Part shown: in pieces, positions 27,416 to 38,258 of the stretch
How the letters are laid out: each line of letters starts with the position of its first letter
How positions within the stretch are numbered: position 1 is the stretch's first letter
Assembly: GCF_031846275.1 (NCBI RefSeq)
Contig: NZ_JAVRIB010000002.1
Coordinates: 186,001 to 250,000 of the forward strand
Direction: 5' to 3'
Source of the DNA: Spectribacter hydrogenoxidans
Lineage (GTDB): Bacteria; Pseudomonadota; Gammaproteobacteria; Nevskiales; Salinisphaeraceae
Length of the DNA: 64,000 bases
Notes under the pieces: generated by a model
The model's input: only the letters and a program-made list of their open reading frames with translations
Told to the model about the DNA's origin: nothing
The model's database searches: none
Position numbers and translations under genes: made by a program

Positions 27416-28279
27416 TCAGCCCAGCCCCGCCAGCTGGAAGTAAGCGCGGGTGATTGTATCGCCTGCCACCAAGGCCAACCACCCGGCGATCGCCAGAAAT
27501 GGTCCGAAGGGCATGGGGTTGCCCCGCTGCAGACGGCCGCTGGCCATCATCGCCAGCCCGGCCACCGCGCCCGCCACCGAGGCAAGGATGACCACCAGCG
27601 GCAGCGCCTGCCAGCCCAGCCACGCGCCGATGGCCGCCAGCAGCTTGAAGTCGCCGTAGCCCATGCCTTCCTTGCCGGTGGTCAGACGGAAGGCCTGGAA
27701 AACCAGCCACAGGGCGCCGTATCCGGCTGCTGCACCCACGATTGCGTCGGCGGGATGCGCGAATGCGCCCCCGAGGCTGGCCAGCAGGCCGAGCCACAGC
27801 AGCGGCAGGGTCAGCAGATCGGGCAGGAACTGGGTGCGCCAGTCGATGCCGGTCAGCGCCAACAGCATCCAGGTGTAGATCAGCGCCAGCAGTGCCGGGA
27901 ACGTCACGCCGAACTGCCAGGCCACGGTGGCCGCCAGCAGTCCGGAGGCCAGTTCGACCAGCGGGTATTGCAGGGAGATGGGCGCCCGGCAGTTGGCGCA
28001 GCGGCCCCGCAGCAGCAAGTAGCTGAGCACCGGCACGTTCTGCCAGGCTCGAATTCGCTGGCCGCAGGTCGGGCAGGCCGATGCCGGACCGGCGATGCCC
28101 GGTGGCTGATCGGCCGGAGCCGGTTGCTCGAGAATCATCGCCGCGTCGGTGCGCCAGGCGTGGTCGAGCATCACCGGCAGACGCAGGATCACCACGTTCA
28201 GGAAGCTGCCCACCAGCAGGCCCAGGATGAACACCACGGCGATGTGCAACCCGGGCTGGGCCGCTAGCAGGTCGAGCAT
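27416..28279 (-). CDS. pilD: Type IV prepilin peptidase / N-methyltransferase
   Basis: 287 codons. Inner-membrane aspartyl protease that cleaves and N-methylates type IV pilins and type II secretion pseudopilins. The cytoplasmic loop has two CxxC pairs (CPTCGQRI and CANCRAPI), typical of the methylase-containing form. The catalytic aspartates lie in LTGIDWRTQFLPD and GYGDFKLLAAIG. About eight hydrophobic segments are seen. It is downstream of pilC with a 67-base gap in the reverse pilB-pilC-pilD run. Confidence 0.96.
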   Translation of the reverse strand: MLDLLAAQPGLHIAVVFILGLLVGSFLNVVILRLPVMLDHAWRTDAAMILEQPAPADQPPGIAGPASACPTCGQRIRAWQNVPVLSYLLLRGRCANCRAPISLQYPLVELASGLLAATVAWQFGVTFPALLALIYTWMLLALTGIDWRTQFLPDLLTLPLLWLGLLASLGGAFAHPADAIVGAAAGYGALWLVFQAFRLTTGKEGMGYGDFKLLAAIGAWLGWQALPLVVILASVAGAVAGLAMMASGRLQRGNPMPFGPFLAIAGWLALVAGDTITRAYFQLAGLG

Positions 28280-28346
28280 GTCGGCATCCTGTTGAAAGGC
28301 ATGAAAACGGGTCGGGGTGGCACGGCCGGGCGCGCCTGGCCGGTGA

Positions 28347-29573
28347 TCAGATCACCGAACCCAGCTTGAAGATGGGCAGATACATGGCAACCACCAGCCC
28401 GCCTACCAGCACGCCGATCACCGCCATGATCAGCGGTTCCAGCAGGCTGGACAGCGAATCCACCTGGTTATCGACCTCGGCTTCGTAGAAGTCGGCCACC
28501 TTGGCGCACATGGCGTCGAGCGAACCGGATTCCTCGCCGATGGCCACCATCTGGATCGCCATGCTCGGGAACAGCCCCGTGTTGGACATCGCCAGCTGCA
28601 GTTGCTGACCGGCGGACACCTGTTCGCGCATCTGGAATATTGCCTCCTCGAACACGATGTTGCCGGACGCCTTGGCTACCGATTCCATCGCCTCCACCAG
28701 CGGCACGCCGGCGGCGAACATGGTCGACAGCGTGCGAGCGAAGCGCGCCACGGCCGCCTTGTAGAGGATGTCGCCCACCACCGGCACGCGCAGGATCAGC
28801 CGATCCAGCAGGCGGCGGAAGCGGCGTGATCGCTTGCGGGCGCGCACGAAGACGAACGCTGCCGCCCCGATGGCGCCGAGAATGGCCCACCACCAGGCCT
28901 GCACGAACTTGGACAGGGCGATCACCAGCAGGGTGAAGGCCGGCAGGTCGGCCCCGAAGCCCTGGAACAGCGACTGGAACTGCGGCACCACGAAGTACAG
29001 CAGGATGCCCATGACGATGATTGCCACCGCGATCACCGCGGAGGGATAGAACATCGCCTTGCGGACCTTGGCCTTGATCGCCTCGGTCTTTTCCTTGTAG
29101 GTGGCGATCTTGTCGAGCAGGGTTTCCAGCGCGCCGGATTTTTCCCCCGCCTCGACCAGATTCACGAACAGGTCGTCGAAGTGATCCGGATGCTTGCTGA
29201 TGGCTTCGGCCAGCGTAGAGCCGCCCTCGATCTCGTTGCGGATGGTGGCTACCAGCTCCGCCAGCGAGGGGTTGTCGGCGCCTTTGGCAATGATGTCCAG
29301 CGCCTGCACCAGCGGCACCCCGGCACTCATCATGGTGGCCAGCTGGCGCGAGAAGATGGCGATGTCGGCCGCCTTGATCTTCTTCTTGCGCCTGGTGTTC
29401 AGTCCGAACAGATTGGACTGCTTGCGGATGCGCACCGGGTTGATGCCCTGCTTGCGCAGCATGGCGCGCATGAGCGCCTCGCTGGGGGCCTCGGTCTTGC
29501 CCTTGATGCGGGTGCCCTTCGCATCCGTGCCTTCCCACAGGAAGGTGTGTTTTTCGCTGAGTGTCTGCGCCAT
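28347..29573 (-). CDS. pilC: Type IV pilus inner-membrane platform protein PilC
   Basis: 408 codons starting at ATG 29573 (MAQTLSEKHTFLWEG); a TTG 13 codons upstream is possible but less likely. GspF/PilC family: two repeated cytoplasmic helical domains (starting near IFSRQLATMMSAGVPLVQAL and about FARTLSTMFAAGVPLVEAM) with three membrane segments. It is the platform through which the PilB motor drives pilin assembly. The 131 bases to pilB hold no gene. Confidence 0.95.
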   Translation of the reverse strand: MAQTLSEKHTFLWEGTDAKGTRIKGKTEAPSEALMRAMLRKQGINPVRIRKQSNLFGLNTRRKKKIKAADIAIFSRQLATMMSAGVPLVQALDIIAKGADNPSLAELVATIRNEIEGGSTLAEAISKHPDHFDDLFVNLVEAGEKSGALETLLDKIATYKEKTEAIKAKVRKAMFYPSAVIAVAIIVMGILLYFVVPQFQSLFQGFGADLPAFTLLVIALSKFVQAWWWAILGAIGAAAFVFVRARKRSRRFRRLLDRLILRVPVVGDILYKAAVARFARTLSTMFAAGVPLVEAMESVAKASGNIVFEEAIFQMREQVSAGQQLQLAMSNTGLFPSMAIQMVAIGEESGSLDAMCAKVADFYEAEVDNQVDSLSSLLEPLIMAVIGVLVGGLVVAMYLPIFKLGSVI

Positions 29574-29704
29574 GTCGGTCGCGCTCGGTCCCCGCTCAAG
29601 CTGTCTGGCCAATACCCAGGCGTTATCGGCCGGTTGGTGCCGCGTTGTAACTCCCCGACGCGGTTATGCTGATACTAACCCAGCCGGCATCCGGGCATTT
29701 GTGG

Positions 29705-31438
29705 CTATTCCACCGTTACCCGGTTGACCTCGGCCAGACTGAGAATACCTGCACGGACCTTGTTCAGGCCCGATTGGCGCAGGTTGAGCACACCCTCGGC
29801 CGCCGCCTGGCGCTCAATGTCAGTGGAGTTGCCCCCCTCCATGATGATCTGACCGATGGCGTCGGTCACCGGCATCACCTGGTAGATCCCGACCCGCCCC
29901 TTGAAGCCGGCAGTGCAGCTGTCACAACCCTCGGGGTTGGCCTCGAACACCTTGAGCTGCTTGAGTTCCTCCTCGACGAACCCTTCCTTGAGCAGTTCCT
30001 CGACGGGAATCTCGACCCGCCGCTTGCAGTGCACGCAAAGCCGCCGCGCCAGGCGCTGGGCGATGATCAGGCTGACCGACGCGGCGATGTTGTAGGCCGG
30101 TACGCCCATATTCAGCAGGCGGGTAAGGGTCTGCGGTGCGTCGTTGGTATGCAGCGTGGACAGCACCATGTGGCCGGTCTGTGCGGCCTTGATCGCGATC
30201 TCGGCGGTTTCCAGGTCGCGGATCTCACCCACCATGATCACGTCCGGGTCCTGGCGCAGGAAGGCACGCAGGGCCGAGGCAAAGGTCAGCCCCACCCGGG
30301 GATGGACGTTCACCTGATTGATGCCGGGTAGATTGATTTCCGCCGGATCCTCCGCGGTGGAGATGTTGCGATCCTCGGTGTTGAGAATGTTGAGCGCGGT
30401 GTACAGCGACACCGTCTTGCCGCTGCCGGTGGGGCCGGTGACCAGCACCATGCCGTAGGGCCGGTGAATGGTGTCCAGGTAGATCTGCTTCTGATCCGGC
30501 TCGTAGCCGAGCGCCTCGATGCCCATCTGCGCGCTGGTGGGATCCAGGATGCGCAGCACGATCTTCTCGCCGTGCAGGGTGGGGCAGGTGGATACGCGGA
30601 AGTCGATCGACCGGCTCTTCGACAGGTTCAGTTTGATGCGCCCGTCCTGGGGAATCCGGCGCTCAGCCAAATCCAGCCGTGCCAGCACCTTGAGGCGGGC
30701 GGACAGCCGCATGCCCAGCCCCGCGGGCGGTGAGACCAGTTCGCGCAGGATGCCGTCCTGGCGCAGGCGCACGCGGTATTTCTTCTCGTAAGGCTCGAAG
30801 TGGATGTCCGAGGCGCCGCGATGGATGGCGTCGAGCATCACCTTGTTGATGAAACGCACCACGGGCGCCTCGTCGGCGTCCATCTGGGTGACGTCGACAT
30901 CGCTGTCGTCCTCGCCGCCGGTGATTTCCAGACCATCAAGGTCGGCGTCGTCCAGGCCGGACATGCTCGCGCTGTCCACCGCCGACAGGGCATCGTCGAT
31001 GCTCTTGGCCAGACGGTCCTCTTCCACCAGGATGCATTCCACCGCCATGCCGGTGTTGAACTTGATTTCGTCCAGCGCCTGCAGGTTGGTGGGGTCGGAA
31101 AGTGCCAGATACAGCCGATTGCCGCGCTTGTAGAGCGGCAGAGCCCGGTGCTTGCGGATCAGCTTTTCCGCGACATCCGAGATCGGGGCCAGCGACAGGT
31201 TCATCGCCCGCAGATCGACCCAGGGCACGCCGAACTCGCGCGAGGCGGCCTCCGCGACCGCTCGCGCCGATATCAGCTTCTGAGCCACCACGTGGGCCAC
31301 GAAGGGTTCGCGCTGGCGCTGGGCTGCGTCCTGCGCCTCCAGCGCCCTGGCTTCCGTGAGCAGCTCGTCCGCGACCAGCCGCCGGGCAAGGCCGGTCAGC
31401 GGACCGAGACGCGTGTTCGAACTGTGGGTCTGTGCCAT
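29705..31438 (-). CDS. pilB: Type IV pilus assembly ATPase PilB
   Basis: 577 codons from ATG 31438; the open frame extends 61 codons upstream without conservation. Extension motor of the type IV pilus. An N-terminal MshEN-like domain (about residues 30-140, REFGVPWVDLRAMNL) precedes the secretion ATPase core with Walker A GPTGSGKT, the Asp box (ISTAEDPAEINLPG), Walker B (QDPDVIMVGEIRD) and the His box (HMVLSTLHTNDA). A four-cysteine zinc motif, CVHCK and CDSC, lies near the C-terminus. No pilin gene is seen nearby. Confidence 0.96.
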   Translation of the reverse strand: MAQTHSSNTRLGPLTGLARRLVADELLTEARALEAQDAAQRQREPFVAHVVAQKLISARAVAEAASREFGVPWVDLRAMNLSLAPISDVAEKLIRKHRALPLYKRGNRLYLALSDPTNLQALDEIKFNTGMAVECILVEEDRLAKSIDDALSAVDSASMSGLDDADLDGLEITGGEDDSDVDVTQMDADEAPVVRFINKVMLDAIHRGASDIHFEPYEKKYRVRLRQDGILRELVSPPAGLGMRLSARLKVLARLDLAERRIPQDGRIKLNLSKSRSIDFRVSTCPTLHGEKIVLRILDPTSAQMGIEALGYEPDQKQIYLDTIHRPYGMVLVTGPTGSGKTVSLYTALNILNTEDRNISTAEDPAEINLPGINQVNVHPRVGLTFASALRAFLRQDPDVIMVGEIRDLETAEIAIKAAQTGHMVLSTLHTNDAPQTLTRLLNMGVPAYNIAASVSLIIAQRLARRLCVHCKRRVEIPVEELLKEGFVEEELKQLKVFEANPEGCDSCTAGFKGRVGIYQVMPVTDAIGQIIMEGGNSTDIERQAAAEGVLNLRQSGLNKVRAGILSLAEVNRVTVE

Positions 31439-31515
31439 GAACCAGGCCGATACCGTTGTGGTGCCGATGCTATCTGGAATCCATGGGCGCGCAAAGTGAG
31501 GATGCCGGCGTGGGC

Positions 31516-31542
31516 GGCCGGCTGGCCGATTGTCAGCCGGCC
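31516..31542 (-). terminator. Hairpin overlapping the metF stop
   Basis: GGCCGGCTG (31516-31524) pairs with CAGCCGGCC (31534-31542), and the metF stop codon lies within the right arm. There is no T run after it on the reverse strand, so it may be a weak or Rho-aided terminator separating metF from pilB. Confidence 0.35.
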
Positions 31543-32420
31543 ATGGCGTCGGTGTGATCGGCCGCCGGCAGCCCGAGGTTCTGCCAGATGGTGCGGGTCG
31601 GTTCGCTGCGGTTGAGCGCATAGAAGTGGATGCCCGGGGCGCCGCCCTCGATCAGCCGCTCGCAAAGCCGGGTAACCGCGTCGGTGGCGAATGCCTGCAC
31701 CGAGGCCTCGTCACCAGCTTGCTCGTAGGTCTCAAGCCGGCGCTCCATCCAGCGCGGGATGTCGGCACCACACATGGCCGAGAAGCGCTTGATCTGCGAC
31801 CAGTTGGGAATCGGCATCACGCCGGGCACGATCGGAATGTCCACGCCTTTCGCCTCGGCGCGCTCGACGAAGTCGAAGTAGGCATCGGCGTTGTAGAAGT
31901 ACTGGGTCATGGCGGAGTCGGCGCCGGCCTCGACCTTGCGCACGAAGTTGTCCAGGTCGGCCGCGGGGTCGGGCGTTTCCGGGTGCACTTCGGGATAGGC
32001 GCCAACCTCCAGGTGGAAGCGGTCGCCGAATTCCTCCCGGATGAAGCCGACCAGCTCGTTGGCATAGGAGAACTCGCCCGGGGAATCCATGCCCTCGGGG
32101 ATATCGCCGCGCAGGGCCACGATACGATCCACGCCGTTGTCGGCGTAGGTCTGCAGCAGCTCGCGGATGGATTCCCGGGTGCCCTCGATGCAGGACAGGT
32201 GCGGCGCGGCCGAGATGCCGGTGGCGTCCATGGTCGCCTTGACCGTCTTCAGGGTGCCGGAGCGGGTGGTGCCGCCGGCGCCGAAAGTCACCGAAAAGAA
32301 GGCTGGGCCAAGTGCCGCGAGTTCGGCACGCGCCGCGTCCAGGCGCTGCTCACCCTTGGGGCCCTTCGGGGGAAAGAATTCGAAGCTGTAATGCCTGGGC
32401 AGGTCCTGTTGCTTTCGCAT
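31533..32420 (-). CDS. metF: 5,10-methylenetetrahydrofolate reductase
   Basis: 295 codons from ATG 32420 (MRKQQDLPRHYSFEFFPPKG). FAD-dependent TIM-barrel enzyme that makes 5-methyl-THF, the methyl donor for methionine synthase. Typical motifs are FEFFPPKGPKG, FFSVTFGAGGTT, ALRGDIPEG and the C-terminal GIHFYALNRSEPT. It follows ahcY and metK on the same strand but behind a strong hairpin (32460-32496), so it probably has its own promoter. ATCCGATA at 32423-32430 resembles part of the metK dyad. Confidence 0.96.
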   Translation of the reverse strand: MRKQQDLPRHYSFEFFPPKGPKGEQRLDAARAELAALGPAFFSVTFGAGGTTRSGTLKTVKATMDATGISAAPHLSCIEGTRESIRELLQTYADNGVDRIVALRGDIPEGMDSPGEFSYANELVGFIREEFGDRFHLEVGAYPEVHPETPDPAADLDNFVRKVEAGADSAMTQYFYNADAYFDFVERAEAKGVDIPIVPGVMPIPNWSQIKRFSAMCGADIPRWMERRLETYEQAGDEASVQAFATDAVTRLCERLIEGGAPGIHFYALNRSEPTRTIWQNLGLPAADHTDAMAG

Positions 32421-32459
32421 AAATCCGATATTGACCGCGTGAAACCTGAAAACGAGTAA

Positions 32460-32496
32460 CGCCAAAGCGCAGCAGCGCTGTCGCTGCGCTTTGGCG
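32460..32496 (-). terminator. Terminator after ahcY
   Basis: A perfect 14-bp stem (CGCCAAAGCGCAGC at 32460-32473 with GCTGCGCTTTGGCG at 32483-32496) with a 9-base loop. Read on the reverse strand it is followed by TTACTCGTTTT. It lies 90 bases after the ahcY stop. Confidence 0.75.
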
Positions 32497-32585
32497 TTGC
32501 CCGCGGCCCGGCCCTTGCCGGGGGCGAACAACGTCGGCCGGGTGAGCGGGCACCGTTACCGGCCCCGCCCCTCGGCCTGCACCGC

Positions 32586-34007
<1,422 letters not shown>

Positions 34008-34047
34008 GTATGACTCCATGTTTGGTTGAAGGGAGAGATAAGGGAAG

Positions 34048-34074
34048 CGCGCGGGCCACGGCACGGCCCGCGCG
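34048..34074 (-). other. Hairpin between metK and ahcY
   Basis: CGCGCGGGCC (34048-34057) pairs with GGCCCGCGCG (34065-34074), loop of 7 bases. On the reverse strand it is followed by a pyrimidine tract (CTTCCCTTATCTCTCCC). It may be a partial terminator or a processing site between the two cistrons. I found no SAH-riboswitch consensus here. Confidence 0.45.
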
Positions 34075-34083
34075 TCGAGGCTG

Positions 34084-35256
<1,173 letters not shown>

Positions 35257-35273
35257 AGCTTAAATGATCCTCC

Positions 35274-35297
35274 CATCCGGATAAGCGGATGAGTATA
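35274..35297 (-). promoter_or_regulatory. metK promoter -10 with adjoining dyad operator
   Basis: On the reverse strand TATACT (35297-35292) is a good -10, and directly after it comes CATCCG, six bases, CGGATG (35291-35274), a dyad with perfect 6-bp arms that would cover the transcription start. No -35 is evident. The arrangement suits a repressor of methionine genes (MetJ, SahR and SamR are known classes in proteobacteria); which one is not determinable here. Confidence 0.5.
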
Positions 35298-35389
35298 ACG
35301 AATCCAGTAAGTCGCTGCAGTGACAGCGCCACGCAGCGCGTGCATCATCCGGGCACCCGTTTGCGTGTTCCAACCAGAGGAGAGCCGAC

Positions 35390-35953
35390 ATGGCGCGTAC
35401 CGATTCCATGATGATGCCGCTGGGCACCCCGGCACCCGATTTCACCCTGCCGGACACCGTATCCGGGCGCTCCCTGAGCCTGGCGGACGTGGCGGGCGAG
35501 AAGGCCACGCTGGTCATGTTCATCTGCAACCACTGCCCCTACGTCATCCACGTCAACGACGAGCTGATACGCCTGGCGCACGATTATCAGCCTCAGGGAG
35601 TGGGATTCGTCGCCATTTCATCCAACGATGTCGACAATTATCCGGACGACGCGCCGGACAAGATGACCGAGGTGGCCCGGAGGCTGGGCTATCCGTTTCC
35701 CTATCTCTATGACGAGACCCAGGAAGTGGCCGGGGCCTACGATGCGGTCTGCACGCCGGATTTCTTCGCCTTCGACGCGGATCTGAAATGCGCCTACCGC
35801 GGCCAGCTGGACGGCTCGCGGCCGAAGAACGGCGAACCGGTCACCGGCGCCGACATGCGGGCTGCGCTGGACGCCATCATCGCCGGTGAAATCATTCCGG
35901 ACGACGTCCAGGTCCCCAGTCAGGGCTGTAACATCAAGTGGAAGGCGGCCTGA
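35390..35953 (+). CDS. Thioredoxin-fold redoxin (AhpC/TSA-like)
   Basis: 187 codons with AGGAGAG upstream. The protein has a thioredoxin fold of the redoxin type: GTPAPDFTLPDTVSGRSLSL, the active-site motif CNHC (Cys46 and Cys49), and VCTPDFFAFD with the conserved cis-proline region. It resembles cytosolic peroxiredoxin-like or thiol-disulfide proteins often annotated as thioredoxin family. No signal peptide is present. It is divergent from metK and converges on the TetR gene with a 7-base gap. The substrate is unknown. Confidence 0.8.
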   Translation: MARTDSMMMPLGTPAPDFTLPDTVSGRSLSLADVAGEKATLVMFICNHCPYVIHVNDELIRLAHDYQPQGVGFVAISSNDVDNYPDDAPDKMTEVARRLGYPFPYLYDETQEVAGAYDAVCTPDFFAFDADLKCAYRGQLDGSRPKNGEPVTGADMRAALDAIIAGEIIPDDVQVPSQGCNIKWKAA

Positions 35954-35960
35954 CCATCGG

Positions 35961-36605
35961 TTAGTCCCGCTGCGGCCGGGCGATTGCCCGCCACAGCATC
36001 TCGAACAGGGTGTTGGCCTGGTCGGTGAGGGACTCCGGCCGCCCCCGGGCCAGGTTCATCGGGATCAGCCGGAACAGCACGCCGTAGAAGTAGTCGAGCA
36101 GGAGCGCCTCGCTGACCTCGTCGGTCAGCAGCCCCTGCCGGCGGCCGTCCGCGAGCACTTCCATGAGCTGGCGCGTCAGCACCCGCTGACGAAAGGTGGC
36201 GTCGTTGCGCCAGCTTGCCGGGGTGATCGAGTTGGCCATCATCGCCACCACCGCCGGATGGTGCTCGAAGAAATCCAGTACCACCCAGAACACCTTCCGC
36301 AGGCGGTCCTTGTAGGTTTCGATGCCCTGCAGGTGATCGAGCATACGCCGCGCCAACTGGCCTAGCCAGTCATCCAGGCAGGAGTCGAGCAACCCCTGCT
36401 TGTTGCCGTAATAGCGGTAGATCGTCTGCAGCGAACAGCGGGCTTCGGCCGCCACGGCGTCCAGCCGTACCTGGTGAAACTCCCGCGAGGCAAACACCCG
36501 CAGCGCAGCGGCCTCGATACGGTCGCGTGTGGCCGCATCGAGGCTGTGCCGGTCGCGGATCAGCGCGGTGGGGGATCGCGCGGTACGAGTAGGGGGTGAT
36601 GTCAT
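35961..36605 (-). CDS. TetR-family regulator, probable repressor of the fad genes
   Basis: 214 codons. The N-terminal helix-turn-helix is clear (about residues 28-72: RIEAAALRVFASREFHQV, then TIYRYYGNKQGLL). The C-terminal ligand domain is variable. The ATG at 36605 has no Shine-Dalgarno: a 14-base palindrome (36608-36621) occupies that space, with a -10-like TAAACT inside it, so the mRNA may be leaderless and autoregulated. It is divergent from fadI. By position and site type it could act like PsrA or FadR-type TetR repressors that sense acyl-CoA; this is inference. Confidence 0.85.
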   Translation of the reverse strand: MTSPPTRTARSPTALIRDRHSLDAATRDRIEAAALRVFASREFHQVRLDAVAAEARCSLQTIYRYYGNKQGLLDSCLDDWLGQLARRMLDHLQGIETYKDRLRKVFWVVLDFFEHHPAVVAMMANSITPASWRNDATFRQRVLTRQLMEVLADGRRQGLLTDEVSEALLLDYFYGVLFRLIPMNLARGRPESLTDQANTLFEMLWRAIARPQRD

Positions 36606-36607
36606 GT

Positions 36608-36621
36608 GTAAACAAGTTTAC
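36608..36621. promoter_or_regulatory. Palindromic operator between tetR and fadI
   Basis: GTAAACAAGTTTAC has perfect 6-bp arms. The core AAAC-AA-GTTT fits the site recalled for PsrA of Pseudomonas (AAAC, 2-4 bases, GTTT). A degenerate relative, GTAAATTCCATTAC, lies at 36728-36741, nearer to fadI. Confidence 0.6.
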
Positions 36622-36802
36622 GGAATTTTTCCCGTGCCGGACAGGTGGAAAAGTTGCTTCAGGCGTGTTGCATTGCACATCGAGTCCTAGTAAGGTCAGA
36701 AAAGACATCGTTCCCGATTTTTATTTCGTAAATTCCATTACACCTTCGTCGTTGGGCAGTCCGACGGACGAAGGAGGCCTCACCGTCCCGGAGCGTCATT
36801 CC

Positions 36803-38131
36803 ATGGCTCAATCCAAGTCTTCCGCCACCTCGACCCTGACCGGCGTCGGCGGCCGCGTGGCCATTGTCGATGCCCTGCGCACGCCGTTCGCCCGCATCGC
36901 CACCCATTTCCGCGACCACAACGTGGTCGACTTGGGCGCGATGGCGGTTGCCGAACTCGCCGCGCGCAATAACCTGGACGCCGACGATATCGATCAGATC
37001 GTCTTCGGTCAGACGATTATGGCTGCCGGCACCCAGTTCATCGGACGCGAGGTGGCGCTGGCCTGCGGCATGCCCGATGTCGATGCCTATTCGGTGACAC
37101 GGGCCTGTGCCACCAGCTTCCAGACCACGGCCAATGCGGCCGAGTCAATCCTGCTGGGCCGGGCCGACGTCGTCGTGGCCGGCGGCGCCGATTCCACGTC
37201 GGACGCGCCGATTCCGGTCTCCAAGAAACTGGCCGCGGCACTCCGGGACGCCAATTTCGCGAAGACCATGAGCCAGCGCGTGAAGATTCTGTCCCGCCTG
37301 CGTCCGAAGGATCTGCTGCCCACCGCTCCCGCAATTACCGAGTACTCCACCGGTCTGCTCATGGGCGAGTCCGCTGAGCAGATGGCCAAGTCCTGGGGCG
37401 TGACCCGGGCCGAGCAGGACGACATCGCCCACGCCTCGCACAGCAATGCGGCCAGGGCCTGGGCGGAAGGGCGCATGGATGATTTCGTGATCAGCGCATT
37501 TCTCGATGACGGCAAGGGCGGCGCGACGCCGCTGCGCGAAGACAATCTGGTGCGCACGAATTCGAAGCGCGAGGGCTACGACAAGTTGAAGCCCGTGTTC
37601 GACCGGAAGCTGGGCACGGTGACGGCGGCCAATTCCAGTCCGCTGACCGATGGTGGTGCTGCGATGGTGCTGATGAGCGAGAAACGGGCGAAGGCGCTCG
37701 GCTATGAGCCGCTGGCCTATATCCGCGGCTACGCCTTCGCCGCCAAGACGCCGGAGTCCGATCTGCTGATGGGGCCGGTCCTGGCGACGCCGTCCGCGCT
37801 GGAGCAGGCCGGCGTAGCGCTCAAGGACCTGGACCTGATCGACATGCACGAGGCCTTCGCCGCCCAGATCGCCTGCAACCTGCGCGGGCTGGCTTCGAAG
37901 GACTACATCCGCAAATGGACCGGCCGCGACCAGGCGGTGGGCGAGGTGGACACCACCAAACTCAATGTCAACGGGGGCTCCATCGCCTACGGCCATCCGT
38001 TCGGCGCGACTGGCGCCCGGGTGATCGGGCAGACCGCCCACGAACTCAAGCGCCGTGGTGGCGGCCTGGCCCTGACCACCGCCTGTGCAGCCGGCGGTAT
38101 CGGGGCGGCGATGGTGATCGAGTCGGCTTGA
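36803..38131 (+). CDS. fadI: 3-ketoacyl-CoA thiolase FadI
   Basis: 442 codons from ATG 36803; the frame is open upstream but lacks conservation. Thiolase for the last step of beta-oxidation, releasing acetyl-CoA. The nucleophile is Cys102 in TRACATSF; the other active-site motifs are EAFAAQ, GHPFGATG and TTACAAGGIGAAM. Length matches FadI (about 436) rather than FadA (about 390). It heads the run fadI-fadJ-fadE-CaiB, each separated by repeat elements. Upstream are the palindromes linked to the divergent TetR gene. Confidence 0.93.
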   Translation: MAQSKSSATSTLTGVGGRVAIVDALRTPFARIATHFRDHNVVDLGAMAVAELAARNNLDADDIDQIVFGQTIMAAGTQFIGREVALACGMPDVDAYSVTRACATSFQTTANAAESILLGRADVVVAGGADSTSDAPIPVSKKLAAALRDANFAKTMSQRVKILSRLRPKDLLPTAPAITEYSTGLLMGESAEQMAKSWGVTRAEQDDIAHASHSNAARAWAEGRMDDFVISAFLDDGKGGATPLREDNLVRTNSKREGYDKLKPVFDRKLGTVTAANSSPLTDGGAAMVLMSEKRAKALGYEPLAYIRGYAFAAKTPESDLLMGPVLATPSALEQAGVALKDLDLIDMHEAFAAQIACNLRGLASKDYIRKWTGRDQAVGEVDTTKLNVNGGSIAYGHPFGATGARVIGQTAHELKRRGGGLALTTACAAGGIGAAMVIESA

Positions 38132-38138
38132 AAAGATC

Positions 38139-38235
38139 TATCCGCAGATTGCGCAGATTTCACAGATTTAAAGCCAAGAAAGTCACGAGGATTTCTTTTT
38201 CTTCGAATCTGCGTCATCTGCGAAATCTGCGGATA
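38139..38235. repeat. Family A inverted repeat, copy 1 (fadI-fadJ)
   Basis: Left arm 38139-38169 begins TATCCGCAGATT and contains three 9-base units (CGCAGATTG, CGCAGATTT, CACAGATTT). Right arm 38205-38235 is its inverse and ends AATCTGCGGATA in form. The spacer is 35 bases. The transcript could fold into a long hairpin between fadI and fadJ. Confidence 0.85.
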
Positions 38236-38258
38236 AAACTCTTCCAAAGGTTCTGGAC

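Noticed and set aside
34008..34083. SAH riboswitch upstream of ahcY
   Set aside because: The conserved core of that riboswitch is not present; only a GC-rich hairpin is found.
36596..36802. N-terminal extension of fadI upstream of ATG 36803
   Set aside because: The open frame continues but covers the TetR operator region and has no similarity to thiolases.
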